A stretch of 64,000 nt of DNA. Source: Pseudomonas fulva NBRC 16637 = DSM 17717. GTDB taxonomy: Bacteria > Pseudomonadota > Gammaproteobacteria > Pseudomonadales > Pseudomonadaceae. Of this stretch, positions 16,902 through 27,155 are shown piece after piece. Both the position numbers and the translations under genes were made by a program. Within the stretch, counting starts at the first letter, position 1; every line of letters starts with the position of its first letter. The stretch lies in contig NZ_BBIQ01000006.1 of the NCBI RefSeq assembly GCF_000730565.1, positions 168,870-232,869 on the forward strand. Reading direction: 5' to 3'. The notes under the pieces are model-generated. The model saw only the letters and a list, made by a program, of their open reading frames with translations, was not told where the DNA came from and made no database searches.

Positions 16902-17773
16902 ATCAGCTCCTCTTCGTCGGCACCCAGATAGGCAGCGATCACTGTCGGGTTGTTGCGGATATCCTGAGGCGCGCCCTCGGCGATCACGTTGCCGTGGTCC
17001 AGCACGACGATGTGGTCGGAAATGCTCATGACCATGCCCATGTCATGCTCGATCAGCACCACGGTGATGTCATGCTCGTCGCGCAGGACCCGCACCATGC
17101 GGCTCAACGCTTCGGTCTCCTGAGGGTTCAAGCCCGCGGCAGGTTCGTCCAGGCAGATCACCTTGGGGCGGGTGCACATGGCACGGGCGATTTCCAGGCG
17201 TCGCTGCTGGCCGTAGGACAGTTCGCCGGCCAGGCGATTGGCGCAGTCGACCAGGTCCACCACCTCCAGCCAGTAGAAGGCATGGTCCAGCGCGTCGCTC
17301 TCGGCCTTGCGATACCCCTTGGTGTTGAGCACGCCAGCCAACAGGTTGCGGTTGACCCACATGTGTTGGGCCACCAGCAGGTTCTCGACGACAGACATCT
17401 CCTTGAATAGCCGGATGTTCTGGAACGTCCGGGCCAGACCGGCCCGGTTGACCAGGTGGGTGCCGCCGAACATCTTGTAGTACAGCCGGCTGGCGAACCG
17501 TGATGGCGAGACGAAGTCCGCCGCCTGGAAGCGCTCGCCCAGCAACTGAATGACGTTGGTATGGCTACCCCGTGCATTGAGCTCGATTCGTCCGCCGCTG
17601 GGCTTGTAGAAGCCGGTCAGGCAGTTGAACACCGTGGTCTTGCCTGCGCCATTGGGGCCGATCAGGGCGAAGATCTGATTGCGCCTGACTTTCAGGCTCA
17701 CATCGCTGAGCGCCTTGATGCCACCGAACTGCATCATCAGGTGGTCTACCGAAAGAATGATGTCGTCGCTCAT
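16898..17773 (-). CDS. livG: Branched-chain amino acid ABC transporter ATPase LivG/BraF
   Basis: This 291-residue ATPase has Walker A GPNGAGKT at about 39-46, an LSYGQ signature and a CLDEPAAGLNPQE Walker B region. The insertion after strand 3 (LGERFQAADFVSPSRFASRLYYKMFGGT) is usual for BraF. Both ends overlap neighbouring genes by four bases. Confidence 0.93.
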   Translation of the reverse strand: MSDDIILSVDHLMMQFGGIKALSDVSLKVRRNQIFALIGPNGAGKTTVFNCLTGFYKPSGGRIELNARGSHTNVIQLLGERFQAADFVSPSRFASRLYYKMFGGTHLVNRAGLARTFQNIRLFKEMSVVENLLVAQHMWVNRNLLAGVLNTKGYRKAESDALDHAFYWLEVVDLVDCANRLAGELSYGQQRRLEIARAMCTRPKVICLDEPAAGLNPQETEALSRMVRVLRDEHDITVVLIEHDMGMVMSISDHIVVLDHGNVIAEGAPQDIRNNPTVIAAYLGADEEELI

Positions 17774-19071
17774 GGCGCCACTCCTTTACGCGGGGTCACA
17801 CCGGACCGGCTGATGCGGATCAGCCCGCGCGGTCGCCAGATCATCATCAGCACCATCAGCACCCCAAACAGCAGTACCCGATACTCGGAGAAGCTGCGCA
17901 GCAGTTCTGGCGCAACGGTGAGCACGAACGCGGCAATCACCACGCCGACCGTCGAGCCCATGCCGCCCAGTACGACGATGGCCAGGATCAGCGCTGACTC
18001 GAAGAAGGTGAACGAGGACGGGTTGACGAAGCCTTGGTAGGTGGCGAAGAACACCCCCGCCAGCCCCGCAGTCGAGGCGCCCAGGGTAAACGCCGAGAGC
18101 TTGACCAGCACATGATTGAGCCCCATGGAGCGGCAGGCGATCTCGTCTTCGCGCAGGGCCTCCCATGCTCGACCTACCGGCATGCGTGTCAGCCTGTGCT
18201 TGATGTACAGCACGGCCAGCACCACCAAAAACAGCACCGCGTAGATGAACACGAACTTGAGATTGGGGTTGTAATCGATACCCATGAACTCGTGGATGGG
18301 CACGCCCCCGTCCTTGGCCCGCCGACCGAACTCCAGGCCGAGGAACGTCGGCGCCGGGGCCGGCATGCCATTCGGCCCACCGGTGAACGACAGCCAGTTG
18401 TTGAGCACCAGGCGAATGATTTCGCCAAAACCCAGGGTGACGATGGCCAGGTAATCACCGTGCATGCGCAACACTGGAAAGCCCAGGATGCACCCGGCCA
18501 GCGCTGCGGCAATGGCCGCCAGGGGCAGCACGCTCCAGAAGCCAAGCCCCAGGTACTGGTAGCCCAGCGCCAGGCCATAGGCACCGATGGCATAGAACGC
18601 GACATAACCCAGGTCCAGCAGCCCGGCCAGGCCAACCACGATATTCAGGCCGAGACCAAGCAGCACATAGATCAGCCCGAGGATCACCACCGTCAGCAGG
18701 TACTTGTTGGCAAAGATCGGGAAGACGATGGCGATCACGATGAGCGCAGGAATGATGTAGCGCAGCCGCGACTTGTAGTCCGGCGGGTTCACATGCACGC
18801 CTGAACCGCCATTGTCGAAGCCTTGCAGCATGCGCCGACCGGCAGCGGTTTGCAGGTAAAGGCTGAGCAGGAAGCGCCCGAGCATCACGCCGCCGACCAG
18901 CCACGCCACACGCCGCGGTTCGGCGTTGAAGCTGTAGCCGTCGAGCACCACACCGACGACCGGGCCGAACACGATGAGCGCCAGCAGCCCTGCAACCAGG
19001 GTTTCCACTACGCTGCGCTTGAGATCGAAACCTGTCTTTTGGGGAACGGATACGGATTTGGCAACGGACAT
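17770..19071 (-). CDS. livM: High-affinity branched-chain amino acid permease LivM/BraE
   Basis: This 433-residue inner-membrane permease has about ten hydrophobic segments, the LGLNIVVGLAGLLDLGYVAFYAIGAY core motif near 150 and the EAA-like VGRAWEALREDEIACRSMGLN loop near 315. It has the long N-terminal extension found in Pseudomonas BraE. ATG at 19071 follows AAGGTGTGACC; a GTG at 19077 that overlaps the livH stop is an alternative start two codons longer. Confidence 0.92.
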   Translation of the reverse strand: MSVAKSVSVPQKTGFDLKRSVVETLVAGLLALIVFGPVVGVVLDGYSFNAEPRRVAWLVGGVMLGRFLLSLYLQTAAGRRMLQGFDNGGSGVHVNPPDYKSRLRYIIPALIVIAIVFPIFANKYLLTVVILGLIYVLLGLGLNIVVGLAGLLDLGYVAFYAIGAYGLALGYQYLGLGFWSVLPLAAIAAALAGCILGFPVLRMHGDYLAIVTLGFGEIIRLVLNNWLSFTGGPNGMPAPAPTFLGLEFGRRAKDGGVPIHEFMGIDYNPNLKFVFIYAVLFLVVLAVLYIKHRLTRMPVGRAWEALREDEIACRSMGLNHVLVKLSAFTLGASTAGLAGVFFATYQGFVNPSSFTFFESALILAIVVLGGMGSTVGVVIAAFVLTVAPELLRSFSEYRVLLFGVLMVLMMIWRPRGLIRISRSGVTPRKGVAP

Positions 19072-19073
19072 GG

Positions 19074-19988
19074 TCACACCTTAGCCACGAGTGGGCGACC
19101 CAGCAGGCCTTGGGGGCGGAAGATAAGGATCAGTACCAGCAGCGAGAAGCTGAATACGTCCTTGTAGTCCGAGTTGATCAGCCCGGAGAACAGCGATTCG
19201 GAGATGCCGAGGATGATGCCGCCGAGCATGGCGCCAGGCAGTGAGCCGATGCCACCGAGCACTGCAGCGGTGAAGGCCTTGATGCCGATGATGAAGCCGG
19301 CATAGAAGTCGAAGGTGCCGTAGTTCATGGTGATCAGTACGCCGGCCAGCGCCGCCATCACGGCACCGATGACGAACACGTAGGAAATTACCCGGTCGGT
19401 GTTGATGCCCAGGATCGACGCCATCTTGCGGTCCTGCTGGGTCGCGCGGCACATGCGCCCGAGCTTGGTGTACTTGATCACGTAGGTCAGCAGGCCCATG
19501 CCAACGAAGGCCGCCACCAGGATAAAGATCTTGGTGTAGGTCAGTTGCACGAAACCGCTGCCCACCTCGACGCGCCAGGCGCCTTCAAGCAGGGTAGGTA
19601 CCCCCTGTTGCCGCGCACCTTGGCTGATCTGCGCGTAGTTCTGCAGGATCAGGGAAATGCCGATGGCGCTGATGAGCGGCGCCAGGCGGGTGGAGTTGCG
19701 CAAGGGTTTGTAAGCGATGCGCTCGATGGTGAAGCCGTATACCCCGGTCACCACAATGGTGAACAACAAGGTGCCCAACATCAGCAGGGGGAAGGATTCG
19801 ACGCCGAAATAGGCCAGCAATGCCAGGCTGATCGCCGCCAGGTAGGCGGAAATCATATACACCTCGCCGTGCGCGAAGTTGATCATGCCGATGATGCCAT
19901 AGACCATTGTGTAGCCGATGGCGATCAGGCCGTAGACCGACCCGAGGGTCAGGCCGTTGACCAGTTGCTGCAGGAAAATACCATCCAT
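19074..19988 (-). CDS. livH: High-affinity branched-chain amino acid permease LivH/BraD
   Basis: This 304-residue permease shows the typical LivH start (LQQLVNGLTLGSVYGLIAIGYTMVYGIIGMINFAHGEVYM) and the TQQDRKMASILGINTDRVI cytoplasmic loop. It forms the membrane channel with LivM. It follows braC after about 155 bp that contain a strong hairpin. Confidence 0.93.
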   Translation of the reverse strand: MDGIFLQQLVNGLTLGSVYGLIAIGYTMVYGIIGMINFAHGEVYMISAYLAAISLALLAYFGVESFPLLMLGTLLFTIVVTGVYGFTIERIAYKPLRNSTRLAPLISAIGISLILQNYAQISQGARQQGVPTLLEGAWRVEVGSGFVQLTYTKIFILVAAFVGMGLLTYVIKYTKLGRMCRATQQDRKMASILGINTDRVISYVFVIGAVMAALAGVLITMNYGTFDFYAGFIIGIKAFTAAVLGGIGSLPGAMLGGIILGISESLFSGLINSDYKDVFSFSLLVLILIFRPQGLLGRPLVAKV

Positions 19989-20107
19989 AACGCAATCTCA
20001 CCTGATCGAGATCGCACCGGTGCTGCCCACGCAGGGCCCGGTACCAGGCAGCCATGGCGCTGCAGCACTGTGCTGATCTTCGGATAAAGACGGGTACCGC
20101 GGGGCCC

Positions 20108-20132
20108 GGCCCCGGAGCTTGCGCCCGGGGCC
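20108..20132 (-). terminator. Intercistronic hairpin between braC and livH
   Basis: The stem GGCCCCGG/CCGGGGCC with a 9-base loop lies 12 bp after the braC stop and has no T-run. A hairpin here would protect or partly terminate the braC message, giving more binding protein than permease, as in other binding-protein operons. The role is inferred. Confidence 0.6.
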
Positions 20133-20143
20133 TGGAGCCGTTG

Positions 20144-21280
20144 TTATTGTTGTTTTTCCAGCTGGTGGTACTTGCCGTCCTTGTCCCACTGGTAGACCAC
20201 ATAGTCCGACACCGTCAGGTCACCCTTGCTGTCCCACTTCTTCTCACCCATTACCGTCTGCACAGGGTTGGCCTTCAACCACTTGGCCGCGTCTTCGCCC
20301 TTGTTGGACTTGGCGCCGTTGAACGCGGCCGCCAGTGCCTGCAACGAGGCATAGGCGTAGAGGGTGTAGCCTTCGGGCTCGGTGCCGCCTTTACGGAATT
20401 CCTCGACCACCGCCTTGCTGTCCGGCAATTGACGCGGGTCGGCGCCAAAGGTCATGTAGACGCCATCGACGTACTGCGCCCCGCCTGCCGTGGACACCAG
20501 TTCGTCGGTGACGATGCCGTCGTCGGACATGAACCTCACGTCCTTGAGCCCTTGCTCACGCAGCTGACGTACCAGGGGGCCGGCCTCCGGGTGCAGGCCA
20601 CCGAAATAGACCACGTCGGCGCCGGTGGAGCGGATCTTGGTGACGATGGCGCTGAAGTCTTTCTCGCCTCGAGTCAGGCCCTCGTACAGCACGGGCTTGA
20701 CGCCGCGTTTTTCCAGTTGTGCCTTGGTCGCATCGGCCAACCCCTGGCCGTAGGTGTCCTTGTCGTGCAATACGGCCACTTTCTGGCCCTTGAGTACATC
20801 GACGATATAGTTGCCGGCGACGACGCCCTGCTGGTCGTCACGCCCGCACATGCGGAACATGGCCGACAGCCCGCGCTCGGTGACCTGCGGGTTGGTCGAG
20901 CCTGGCGTGATGGCGATGACGCCTGCTTCGTCGTACACCTCGGATGCCGGAATGGTATTGGAGGAGCAGAAATGCCCTACCACGCCAATGACCTTGTCCT
21001 GGTCAACCAGCCGGTTCGCCACAGACACGGCCTGCTTGGGTTCGCAGGCGTCGTCGCCTTTGACCAGCACGATCTTCTCGCCATTGACCCCACCGGCTGC
21101 GTTGATCTTGTCAGCCGCTGCCTGCGCACCTTTCATGTATTGCTCGCCAAACGCTGCGTTGGCACCGGTCATCGGGCCTGCGACACCGATCTTGACGTCG
21201 GCCTGTACATACGAAGAAACACCCAGGGCCGTGGCAACGGCCAGGGCCAGGAAACCTTTCTTGTAAAACGTCTGCGACAT
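20144..21280 (-). CDS. braC: Branched-chain amino acid binding protein BraC
   Basis: This 378-residue periplasmic protein has a signal peptide (SQTFYKKGFLALAVATALGVSSYVQA) and the Leu/Ile/Val-binding fold: VKIGVAGPMTGANAAFGEQ, GHFCSSNTIPASEVYDEAGV and GSTNPQVTERG. It delivers leucine, isoleucine, valine and probably alanine or threonine to LivHM. It is the promoter-proximal gene of the operon. Confidence 0.94.
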   Translation of the reverse strand: MSQTFYKKGFLALAVATALGVSSYVQADVKIGVAGPMTGANAAFGEQYMKGAQAAADKINAAGGVNGEKIVLVKGDDACEPKQAVSVANRLVDQDKVIGVVGHFCSSNTIPASEVYDEAGVIAITPGSTNPQVTERGLSAMFRMCGRDDQQGVVAGNYIVDVLKGQKVAVLHDKDTYGQGLADATKAQLEKRGVKPVLYEGLTRGEKDFSAIVTKIRSTGADVVYFGGLHPEAGPLVRQLREQGLKDVRFMSDDGIVTDELVSTAGGAQYVDGVYMTFGADPRQLPDSKAVVEEFRKGGTEPEGYTLYAYASLQALAAAFNGAKSNKGEDAAKWLKANPVQTVMGEKKWDSKGDLTVSDYVVYQWDKDGKYHQLEKQQ

Positions 21281-21765
21281 GAGGTGGTGCTCCTAGAGTT
21301 TTTTTGATTGGCACTACAACGACTCAGCCCTGTGCTCTGAGCAAGGGCCGTGCCATTAGATTCGCATCATCTTCAAACCCCACCGTGCATATCGTGGCGG
21401 GCGGGCACTGCCCGTTTCTTTATTGAGCGTGCAACCGTCTATCCCACCTCTGGTAGCACCGATTATCGCGGCGCAGGGCTACCGCACCGTCAGGGTGTTG
21501 CAACTGGCGCACAGGCCAATGGGCAACCGACCTGTAACAATTAACGTCACCGAACTGCACACCGCTGGTGCGTGACTGCTACAGCCCGCACCGTAACTAC
21601 ACTCGACACGCAACGTAACGCCGTCCGGTTTGGCCGGTACGACACCGTATTCAGATTCTTCTGAAAGGTTTCGCGCTGCTTCGCCGCAGGGTCGGCGTCG
21701 CAATCACATCGGCATGTCAAAGACTGGCACAATGACCGCCTATTGCCGTTTCTGGAGCCACCCTG
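21281..21765. other. Intergenic region between divergent braC and pncB
   Basis: This 485-bp gap must hold the braC operon promoter and the pncB promoter. I could not identify a well-spaced promoter pair, operator or RNA with confidence, and no reading frame in it looks like a gene. Confidence 0.4.
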
Positions 21766-22971
21766 ATGAGCGAGAGCGCATTCGCCGAGCGCATCGTGCA
21801 TAACCTGCTCGACACCGATTTCTACAAGCTCACCATGATGCAGGGCGTGCTCCACAACTACCCTGACGCCGATGTCGAATGGGAGTTTCGCTGCCGCAAT
21901 GGCGAGGACCTGCGTCCCTACCTGCACGACATTCGCCAGCAACTCGAACAGCTTGCCGAACTGACGCTGGATAACGGCCAACTCGCCTTCCTGGAGCGCA
22001 TCAGCTTTCTCAAGCCCGATTTCCTGCGCTTTCTAAGGTTGTTCCGCTTCAACCTGCGCTACGTGCACCTGGGTATCGACGACGGTCAGCTGGTGCTGCG
22101 CCTCAAGGGGCCGTGGCTGCATGTGATCCTGTTCGAAGTGCCTCTGCTCGCCATCATCAGCGAGGTGCGCAACCGTTCGCTGCACCCGCACATGCGCCTG
22201 GCCGCTGCCCGGGATCAGCTTTACCGTAAATTCGATTGGCTGCGCGCCAACGCCAGCACCGATGAACTGGCCGAAATGCAGGTCGCTGACTTTGGTACCC
22301 GCCGGCGTTTCTCCAGCCGCGTGCAGGAGGACGTGGTGCGCGTGTTGCGCGATGACTTCCCGGCCCGCTTCGTCGGGACCAGCAACGTGGACCTGGCCTG
22401 GAAGCTCGACATCAAGCCGCTGGGCACCATGGCTCATGAATGGATCATGGCCCACCAACAGCTGGGCCCGCGGTTGATCGACAGCCAGATCGCCGCGCTC
22501 GATTGCTGGGTGCGTGAATACCGAGGGTTGCTGGGCATCGCCTTGACCGACTGCGTGACCATGGATGCTTTCCTGGGCGATTTCGACCTGTACTTCGCCA
22601 AGCTCTTCGATGGGCTGCGCCACGACTCCGGCGACCCTGTGCTCTGGGCCGAAAAAGCCATTGCTCACTATCAGCACCTGGGCATCGATCCGATGACCAA
22701 GACGCTCGTGTTTTCCGATGGGCTGAACCTGCCACGGGCGCTGGAAATCTTCCGTGCCCTGCGTGGTCGCATCAACGTAAGCTTCGGTATCGGCACCAAC
22801 CTGACCTGCGACATTCCGGGCGTAACGCCAATGAGCATCGTGCTGAAGATGACCGATTGCAACGGCGCACCGGTGGCCAAGATTTCAGACGAAGCGGCCA
22901 AGACCCAGTGTCGTGACGAAAACTTCGTCACTTACCTACGTCACGTTTTCAAAGTTCCCAGCAAGGAGTAA
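21766..22971 (+). CDS. pncB: Nicotinate phosphoribosyltransferase
   Basis: This 401-residue enzyme joins nicotinate to PRPP, with ATP hydrolysis, to give nicotinate mononucleotide in the Preiss-Handler route to NAD. The chain starts with [13 protein letters not shown] and contains LGTMAHEW (about 215-222), whose histidine corresponds to the phosphorylated His of the Salmonella enzyme, and HDSGDP near 286. It lies four bases upstream of nadE, and the two form a NAD-salvage operon. Confidence 0.95.
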   Translation: MSESAFAERIVHNLLDTDFYKLTMMQGVLHNYPDADVEWEFRCRNGEDLRPYLHDIRQQLEQLAELTLDNGQLAFLERISFLKPDFLRFLRLFRFNLRYVHLGIDDGQLVLRLKGPWLHVILFEVPLLAIISEVRNRSLHPHMRLAAARDQLYRKFDWLRANASTDELAEMQVADFGTRRRFSSRVQEDVVRVLRDDFPARFVGTSNVDLAWKLDIKPLGTMAHEWIMAHQQLGPRLIDSQIAALDCWVREYRGLLGIALTDCVTMDAFLGDFDLYFAKLFDGLRHDSGDPVLWAEKAIAHYQHLGIDPMTKTLVFSDGLNLPRALEIFRALRGRINVSFGIGTNLTCDIPGVTPMSIVLKMTDCNGAPVAKISDEAAKTQCRDENFVTYLRHVFKVPSKE

Positions 22972-22975
22972 CCCC

Positions 22976-23803
22976 ATGCAAGCGGTTCAGCAAGAGATTG
23001 CCCAGGCACTCAAGGTACAACCGCCGTTCGCCGACGCTGCCGCCCTCGAGGCCGAAGTGACCCGGCGGGTAGCGTTCATCAAGGACTGCCTGGCCAATGC
23101 AAGGCTCAAGACCCTGGTACTGGGCATCAGCGGCGGCGTCGATTCGCTTACCGCAGCCCTGCTCGCCCAGCGCGCGATCAACGAGTTGCGTGAAGAAACC
23201 GGTGACAAGGGCTACACCTTCATCGCCGTGCGCCTGCCCTATCATGTCCAGCACGATGAGCATGATGCACAGGCGTGCCTGGAGGTCATCAAGCCGGACG
23301 AGACGCATACCATCGACATCGCCCCGGCCGTCAAGGCACTGGCAGGCGAAACGCAGGCGTTGAAAAACGGCTCGCCCACGCTTGTGGATTTCGTGGTGGG
23401 TAACATCAAAGCCAGGATGCGCATGGTTGCCCAGTACACCATCGCAGGCGCGCGCGCAGGTCTGGTGATCGGCACCGACCATGCGGCCGAAGCGGTCATG
23501 GGCTTTTATACCAAGTTCGGCGACGGCGCCTGCGACCTGGCGCCGCTCAGTGGCCTGGTCAAGCATCAGGTACGCGCCATCGCGCGGCATTTTGGAGCGC
23601 CGGAGTCACTGGTGGAGAAAGTGCCTACCGCTGACCTCGAAGACCTCGACCCGGGCAAGCCAGACGAAGCAGCGCATGGGGTCACCTACCAGCAAATCGA
23701 TGCATTCCTGCATGGCCAGGAAATCGATCAAGCCGCTTTCGATGTCATCGTTGCCAATTACCGCAAGACCCAGCACAAGCGCGAACTGCCGTTCGCCCCT
23801 TGA
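22976..23803 (+). CDS. nadE: NH3-dependent NAD+ synthetase
   Basis: This 275-residue enzyme amidates deamido-NAD with ammonia and ATP to make NAD. The PP-loop SGGVDS is at about 52-57, with the ATP-binding [22 protein letters not shown] segment near 163-184. No glutaminase domain is present, so ammonia is the nitrogen donor. The ATG at 22976 follows AGGAGTAACCCC, where the pncB stop lies inside the ribosome binding region. Confidence 0.95.
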   Translation: MQAVQQEIAQALKVQPPFADAAALEAEVTRRVAFIKDCLANARLKTLVLGISGGVDSLTAALLAQRAINELREETGDKGYTFIAVRLPYHVQHDEHDAQACLEVIKPDETHTIDIAPAVKALAGETQALKNGSPTLVDFVVGNIKARMRMVAQYTIAGARAGLVIGTDHAAEAVMGFYTKFGDGACDLAPLSGLVKHQVRAIARHFGAPESLVEKVPTADLEDLDPGKPDEAAHGVTYQQIDAFLHGQEIDQAAFDVIVANYRKTQHKRELPFAP

Positions 23804-23810
23804 ATACGCA

Positions 23811-23835
23811 ACTGGGGCCGCGTTGCGGCCCCAGT
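23811..23835. terminator. Bidirectional hairpin between nadE and azurin
   Basis: ACTGGGGCCGC / GCGGCCCCAGT is a perfect 11-bp stem with a GTT loop, between two convergent genes. There is no long T-run on either side, so termination efficiency is uncertain. Confidence 0.65.
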
Positions 23836-23858
23836 TCGTGTTCTAGCGCGCGGTCAAA

Positions 23859-24308
23859 TCACTTGACCACGACTTTGCCCTTCATCATCGAGATATGGCC
23901 TGGGAAGGTGCAGAAGAAGCTGTAGTCGCCGTCTGCTGCAAGCTTGGTGGCGTCGAACGTCACTTCGGTTTCCTTCTCTGGCGCGCCGATCATCTTGGTA
24001 TGGGCGATGATGGCGGCGTTGTCAGCCTTGATGTAGTCCTTTTCCAGACCCTGGCTCATGCCTTCGGTGGCAATGCCCGGCATGTCGGCCGTCTTGCTGA
24101 TAACCAGGTTATGGCCCATGACGTTCTTCGGCATGCTGCCGGAGTGAGTGAGTTTGACGGTGAATTCCTTACAGCTCTTGTCGACCGTGATTTCCTTGGT
24201 GCTGAAGGACATCTGGTCAGTCGAATCGACAGTTACCGAGCACTCGGCTGCGAAGACAGAGGCGCTGGCGAGGGTCAGCAGGGATACCGCTACAGCTTTC
24301 GCAAACAT
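23859..24308 (-). CDS. azu: Azurin, periplasmic blue copper protein
   Basis: Azurin is a type 1 copper electron carrier. The 149-residue precursor has a 20-residue signal peptide ending ASVFA, giving a mature chain that starts AECSV. Copper ligands are all present in mature numbering: Gly45-His46 (MGHN), Cys112, His117 and Met121 ([12 protein letters not shown]), and the Cys3-Cys26 disulfide. The buried Trp48 of P. aeruginosa azurin is Leu here, and the protein has no tryptophan. A possible ANR-type site lies upstream. Confidence 0.96.
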   Translation of the reverse strand: MFAKAVAVSLLTLASASVFAAECSVTVDSTDQMSFSTKEITVDKSCKEFTVKLTHSGSMPKNVMGHNLVISKTADMPGIATEGMSQGLEKDYIKADNAAIIAHTKMIGAPEKETEVTFDATKLAADGDYSFFCTFPGHISMMKGKVVVK

Positions 24309-24671
24309 CGTGAATCTCCTTGGCAGGGTTTTATCAACAGCGAGACTGCCTGAAACCGTCCAGCCCCTGGGTGACGTGCGTCAAGGGGATGTCAATGGGC
24401 CAGCCAGTTGAATTGTTCAATGGATTGTATACAACCAATCTAAGGGCACATCATGCCCTTTTAATAGACGATGGGACAACCTCTCATTTAGGAGCAGTAC
24501 CAAATGCCCATGTCCAGTTTCTTGAACAGCCTGCTCGCTGCCTATGCCCACGCTGCCACAGGCGCGATCTGCGAGTTCTCGCGCCCCGAGTGATGCCCGG
24601 AATGATGTCGATGTGCAGTGATCGAGTAACCGGTAGTCGCTGAAGGAGGGGCCGCCAGGCGGCCCGGGGTT
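24309..24671. other. Intergenic region upstream of azurin
   Basis: This 363-bp gap holds the azurin promoter and the end of ygiQ. Three dyads are visible: TTGACGCACGTCAC on the minus strand (24384-24371), a partial match to the ANR/FNR box TTGAT-N4-ATCAA; TTGAATTGTTCAA at 24409-24421; and TTGTATACAA at 24425-24434. No gene is supported. Confidence 0.5.
24371..24384 (-). promoter_or_regulatory. Possible ANR/FNR-type box upstream of azurin
   Basis: TTGAC-GCAC-GTCAC matches the ANR consensus TTGAT-N4-ATCAA in seven of ten fixed positions and lies about 63-76 bp before the azurin ATG. In P. aeruginosa azurin is under ANR control, which makes the site plausible; the match alone is weak. Confidence 0.35.
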
Positions 24672-26972
24672 TCAGCGTGGAATGACTGGCTGACGCGGCT
24701 TTTTCCCGCCTTTGCCACCCTTGGCCGACTCCTTGCGCTCCTTGGCCGCTTGCTGGTTGCGGGCGAACGCCTCCGCCTTGGCCTTCTCGCGCTTGTCCCA
24801 TGGCTTGCTGCCATCGCTGGCGCGCGGCGGCAGGCCGGAATGCTGGGTCAGGATCTTCTGATCCTTGCCCACCTTGTGGCTACCGGCTGGCGTCGAGTTC
24901 TTGCGCCGGGCGCTCTGGTAGGTATCGGATTGCGGCTGGTGCAACGGGATCAGCTGATGCTTGCCTGGCCCGATCAGGTCGGCACGCCCCATGCGCTGCA
25001 GCGCCTCGCGCAGCATTGGCCAGCCCTTGGGGTCGTGGTAACGCAAGAACGCCTTGTGCAAGCGACGCTGCTCGTCGCTCTTGACGATGTCCACGCCCTC
25101 GCTCTTGTAGGTCACCTTGCGCAACGGGTTCTTGCCCGAGTGGTACATGGCGGTGGCCGACGCCATCGGCGAGGGGTAGAACGCCTGCACCTGGTCGGCA
25201 CGGAAACCGTTGCCCTTGAGCCACAAGGCCAGGTTCATCATGTCTTCGTCGGTGGTGCCGGGGTGCGCCGCGATGAAGTACGGGATCAGGTACTGCTCCT
25301 TGCCTGCCTCCTTGGAGAACTTCTCGAACATGCGCTTGAAGCGGTCATAGCTGCCAATGCCCGGCTTCATCATCTTGTCCAGCGGGCCACGCTCGGTGTG
25401 CTCGGGGGCGATCTTGAGGTAGCCGCCCACGTGGTGGGTTACCAGCTCCTTGACGTACTCCGGCGATTCCACCGCCAAGTCGTAGCGCAGGCCCGAGGCG
25501 ATGAGGATTTTCTTCACGCCTGGCAGCGCACGGGCCTTGCGATACAGCTCGATCAACGAGCTGTGGTCGGTGTTCAGGTTCTCGCAGATGCCCGGGAACA
25601 CGCACGAAGGCTTGCGGCAATGCTTCTCGATTTCCGGGCTCTTGCAGGCGATACGGTACATGTTGGCGGTGGGGCCGCCGAGGTCCGATACCACGCCAGT
25701 GAAGCCGGGCACTTTGTCGCGCATCTCCTCGATCTCGTTGAGGATCGATTCGTGCGAGCGGTTCTGAATGATGCGCCCTTCGTGCTCGGTGATCGAGCAG
25801 AACGTACAGCCGCCGAAGCAGCCGCGCATGATGTTGACCGAGAAGCGGATCATCTCATAGGCCGGGATGCGCTCCTTGCCATAGGCCGGGTGCGGTACGC
25901 GCGCATAGGGCATGCCGAACACGTAGTCCATTTCCTCGGTGCTCATGGGAATGGGCGGTGGGTTGAACCACACGTCCACCTCGCCATGTTTCTGCACCAA
26001 GGCGCGGGCGTTGCCTGGGTTGGTCTCCAGGTGCAGCACACGGTTAGCGTGCGCATACAGGACCGGGTCGTTACGCACCTTTTCGAACGACGGCAGGCGA
26101 ATCACCGACTTCTCACGCGTCACGCGCGGGCTGTCGAGGATCTGCACCACCTTGGCTTCGTTCGGGTCTTCCTGGTCGCCCTTGGCTTGTTCGATGGCGC
26201 AGGCCTGGGTGTCCTGGGTGTTGACGTACGGGTTGATGATCTTGTCGACACGCCCCGGACGATCGATACGGGTAGAGTCGATTTCGAACCAGCCGTCAGG
26301 GGTGTCCCGCCGCACGAAGGCCGTGCCACGCACGTCGGTGATCGATTCGATCTTCTCGCCGTTGGACAGCCGTTGCGCCACCTCGACCACGGCACGCTCG
26401 GCGTTGCCGAACAGGAGGATATCGGCGCTGGCGTCGATCAGGATCGAGTGGCGCACCTTGTCCTGCCAATAGTCGTAGTGCGCGATGCGGCGCAACGAGG
26501 CCTCGATGCCGCCCAGCACGATGGGCACGTGCTTGTAGGCTTCCTTGCAACGCTGGCTGTACACCAGGCTGGCACGGTCAGGCCGGCTGCCCGCCAGGCC
26601 GCCCGGGGTGTAGGCGTCGTCGGAACGGATCTTCTTGTCGGCGGTGTAGCGGTTGATCATCGAGTCCATGTTGCCGGCAGCCACACCGAAGAACAGGTTG
26701 GGCTCGCCAAGCTTCATGAAGTCGTCTTTGGACTGCCAGTTCGGCTGGGCGATGATGCCCACGCGAAAACCCTGGGCTTCCAGCAACCGGCCAATGATGG
26801 CCATGCCAAACGACGGATGGTCGACGTAGGCGTCGCCGGTCACGATGATGATGTCGCAGGAATCCCAACCGAGCAGATCCATCTCCTCCCTGCTCATTGG
26901 CAGGAAAGGTGCTGGCCCGAAGCATTCGGCCCAGTACTTGGGATAATCGTAAAGTGGTTTGGCTGCTTGCAT
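24672..26972 (-). CDS. ygiQ: YgiQ family radical SAM protein
   Basis: This 766-residue protein has an N-terminal YgiQ domain and a radical SAM core with the cluster cysteines in CFGGCTFC (CX3CX2C; residues about 385, 389, 392). The C-terminus (from about 690) is basic and low in complexity, rich in Lys, Ala and Gly, and may contact nucleic acid. The reaction is unknown. ATG at 26972 ([19 protein letters not shown]) fits the family start; the frame extends further to 27026 without support. Confidence 0.88.
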   Translation of the reverse strand: MQAAKPLYDYPKYWAECFGPAPFLPMSREEMDLLGWDSCDIIIVTGDAYVDHPSFGMAIIGRLLEAQGFRVGIIAQPNWQSKDDFMKLGEPNLFFGVAAGNMDSMINRYTADKKIRSDDAYTPGGLAGSRPDRASLVYSQRCKEAYKHVPIVLGGIEASLRRIAHYDYWQDKVRHSILIDASADILLFGNAERAVVEVAQRLSNGEKIESITDVRGTAFVRRDTPDGWFEIDSTRIDRPGRVDKIINPYVNTQDTQACAIEQAKGDQEDPNEAKVVQILDSPRVTREKSVIRLPSFEKVRNDPVLYAHANRVLHLETNPGNARALVQKHGEVDVWFNPPPIPMSTEEMDYVFGMPYARVPHPAYGKERIPAYEMIRFSVNIMRGCFGGCTFCSITEHEGRIIQNRSHESILNEIEEMRDKVPGFTGVVSDLGGPTANMYRIACKSPEIEKHCRKPSCVFPGICENLNTDHSSLIELYRKARALPGVKKILIASGLRYDLAVESPEYVKELVTHHVGGYLKIAPEHTERGPLDKMMKPGIGSYDRFKRMFEKFSKEAGKEQYLIPYFIAAHPGTTDEDMMNLALWLKGNGFRADQVQAFYPSPMASATAMYHSGKNPLRKVTYKSEGVDIVKSDEQRRLHKAFLRYHDPKGWPMLREALQRMGRADLIGPGKHQLIPLHQPQSDTYQSARRKNSTPAGSHKVGKDQKILTQHSGLPPRASDGSKPWDKREKAKAEAFARNQQAAKERKESAKGGKGGKKPRQPVIPR

Positions 26973-27155
26973 ATCAGTGACCGGCTCTGGTGTGCAGGGA
27001 AATCGCGGGCGCGGAGAATAGCACAAATTTTAACCAAATCCGACTGTCTTCGTGGGAATTGGCAAGCGTGCGACGGTTGGGGCGTGACGCCTTGTGGGGC
27101 ACGTTCGCCCCACGATTCAGGTAAGAAGGTGCGTCTGGTGAAGCAGGATCAGGCG

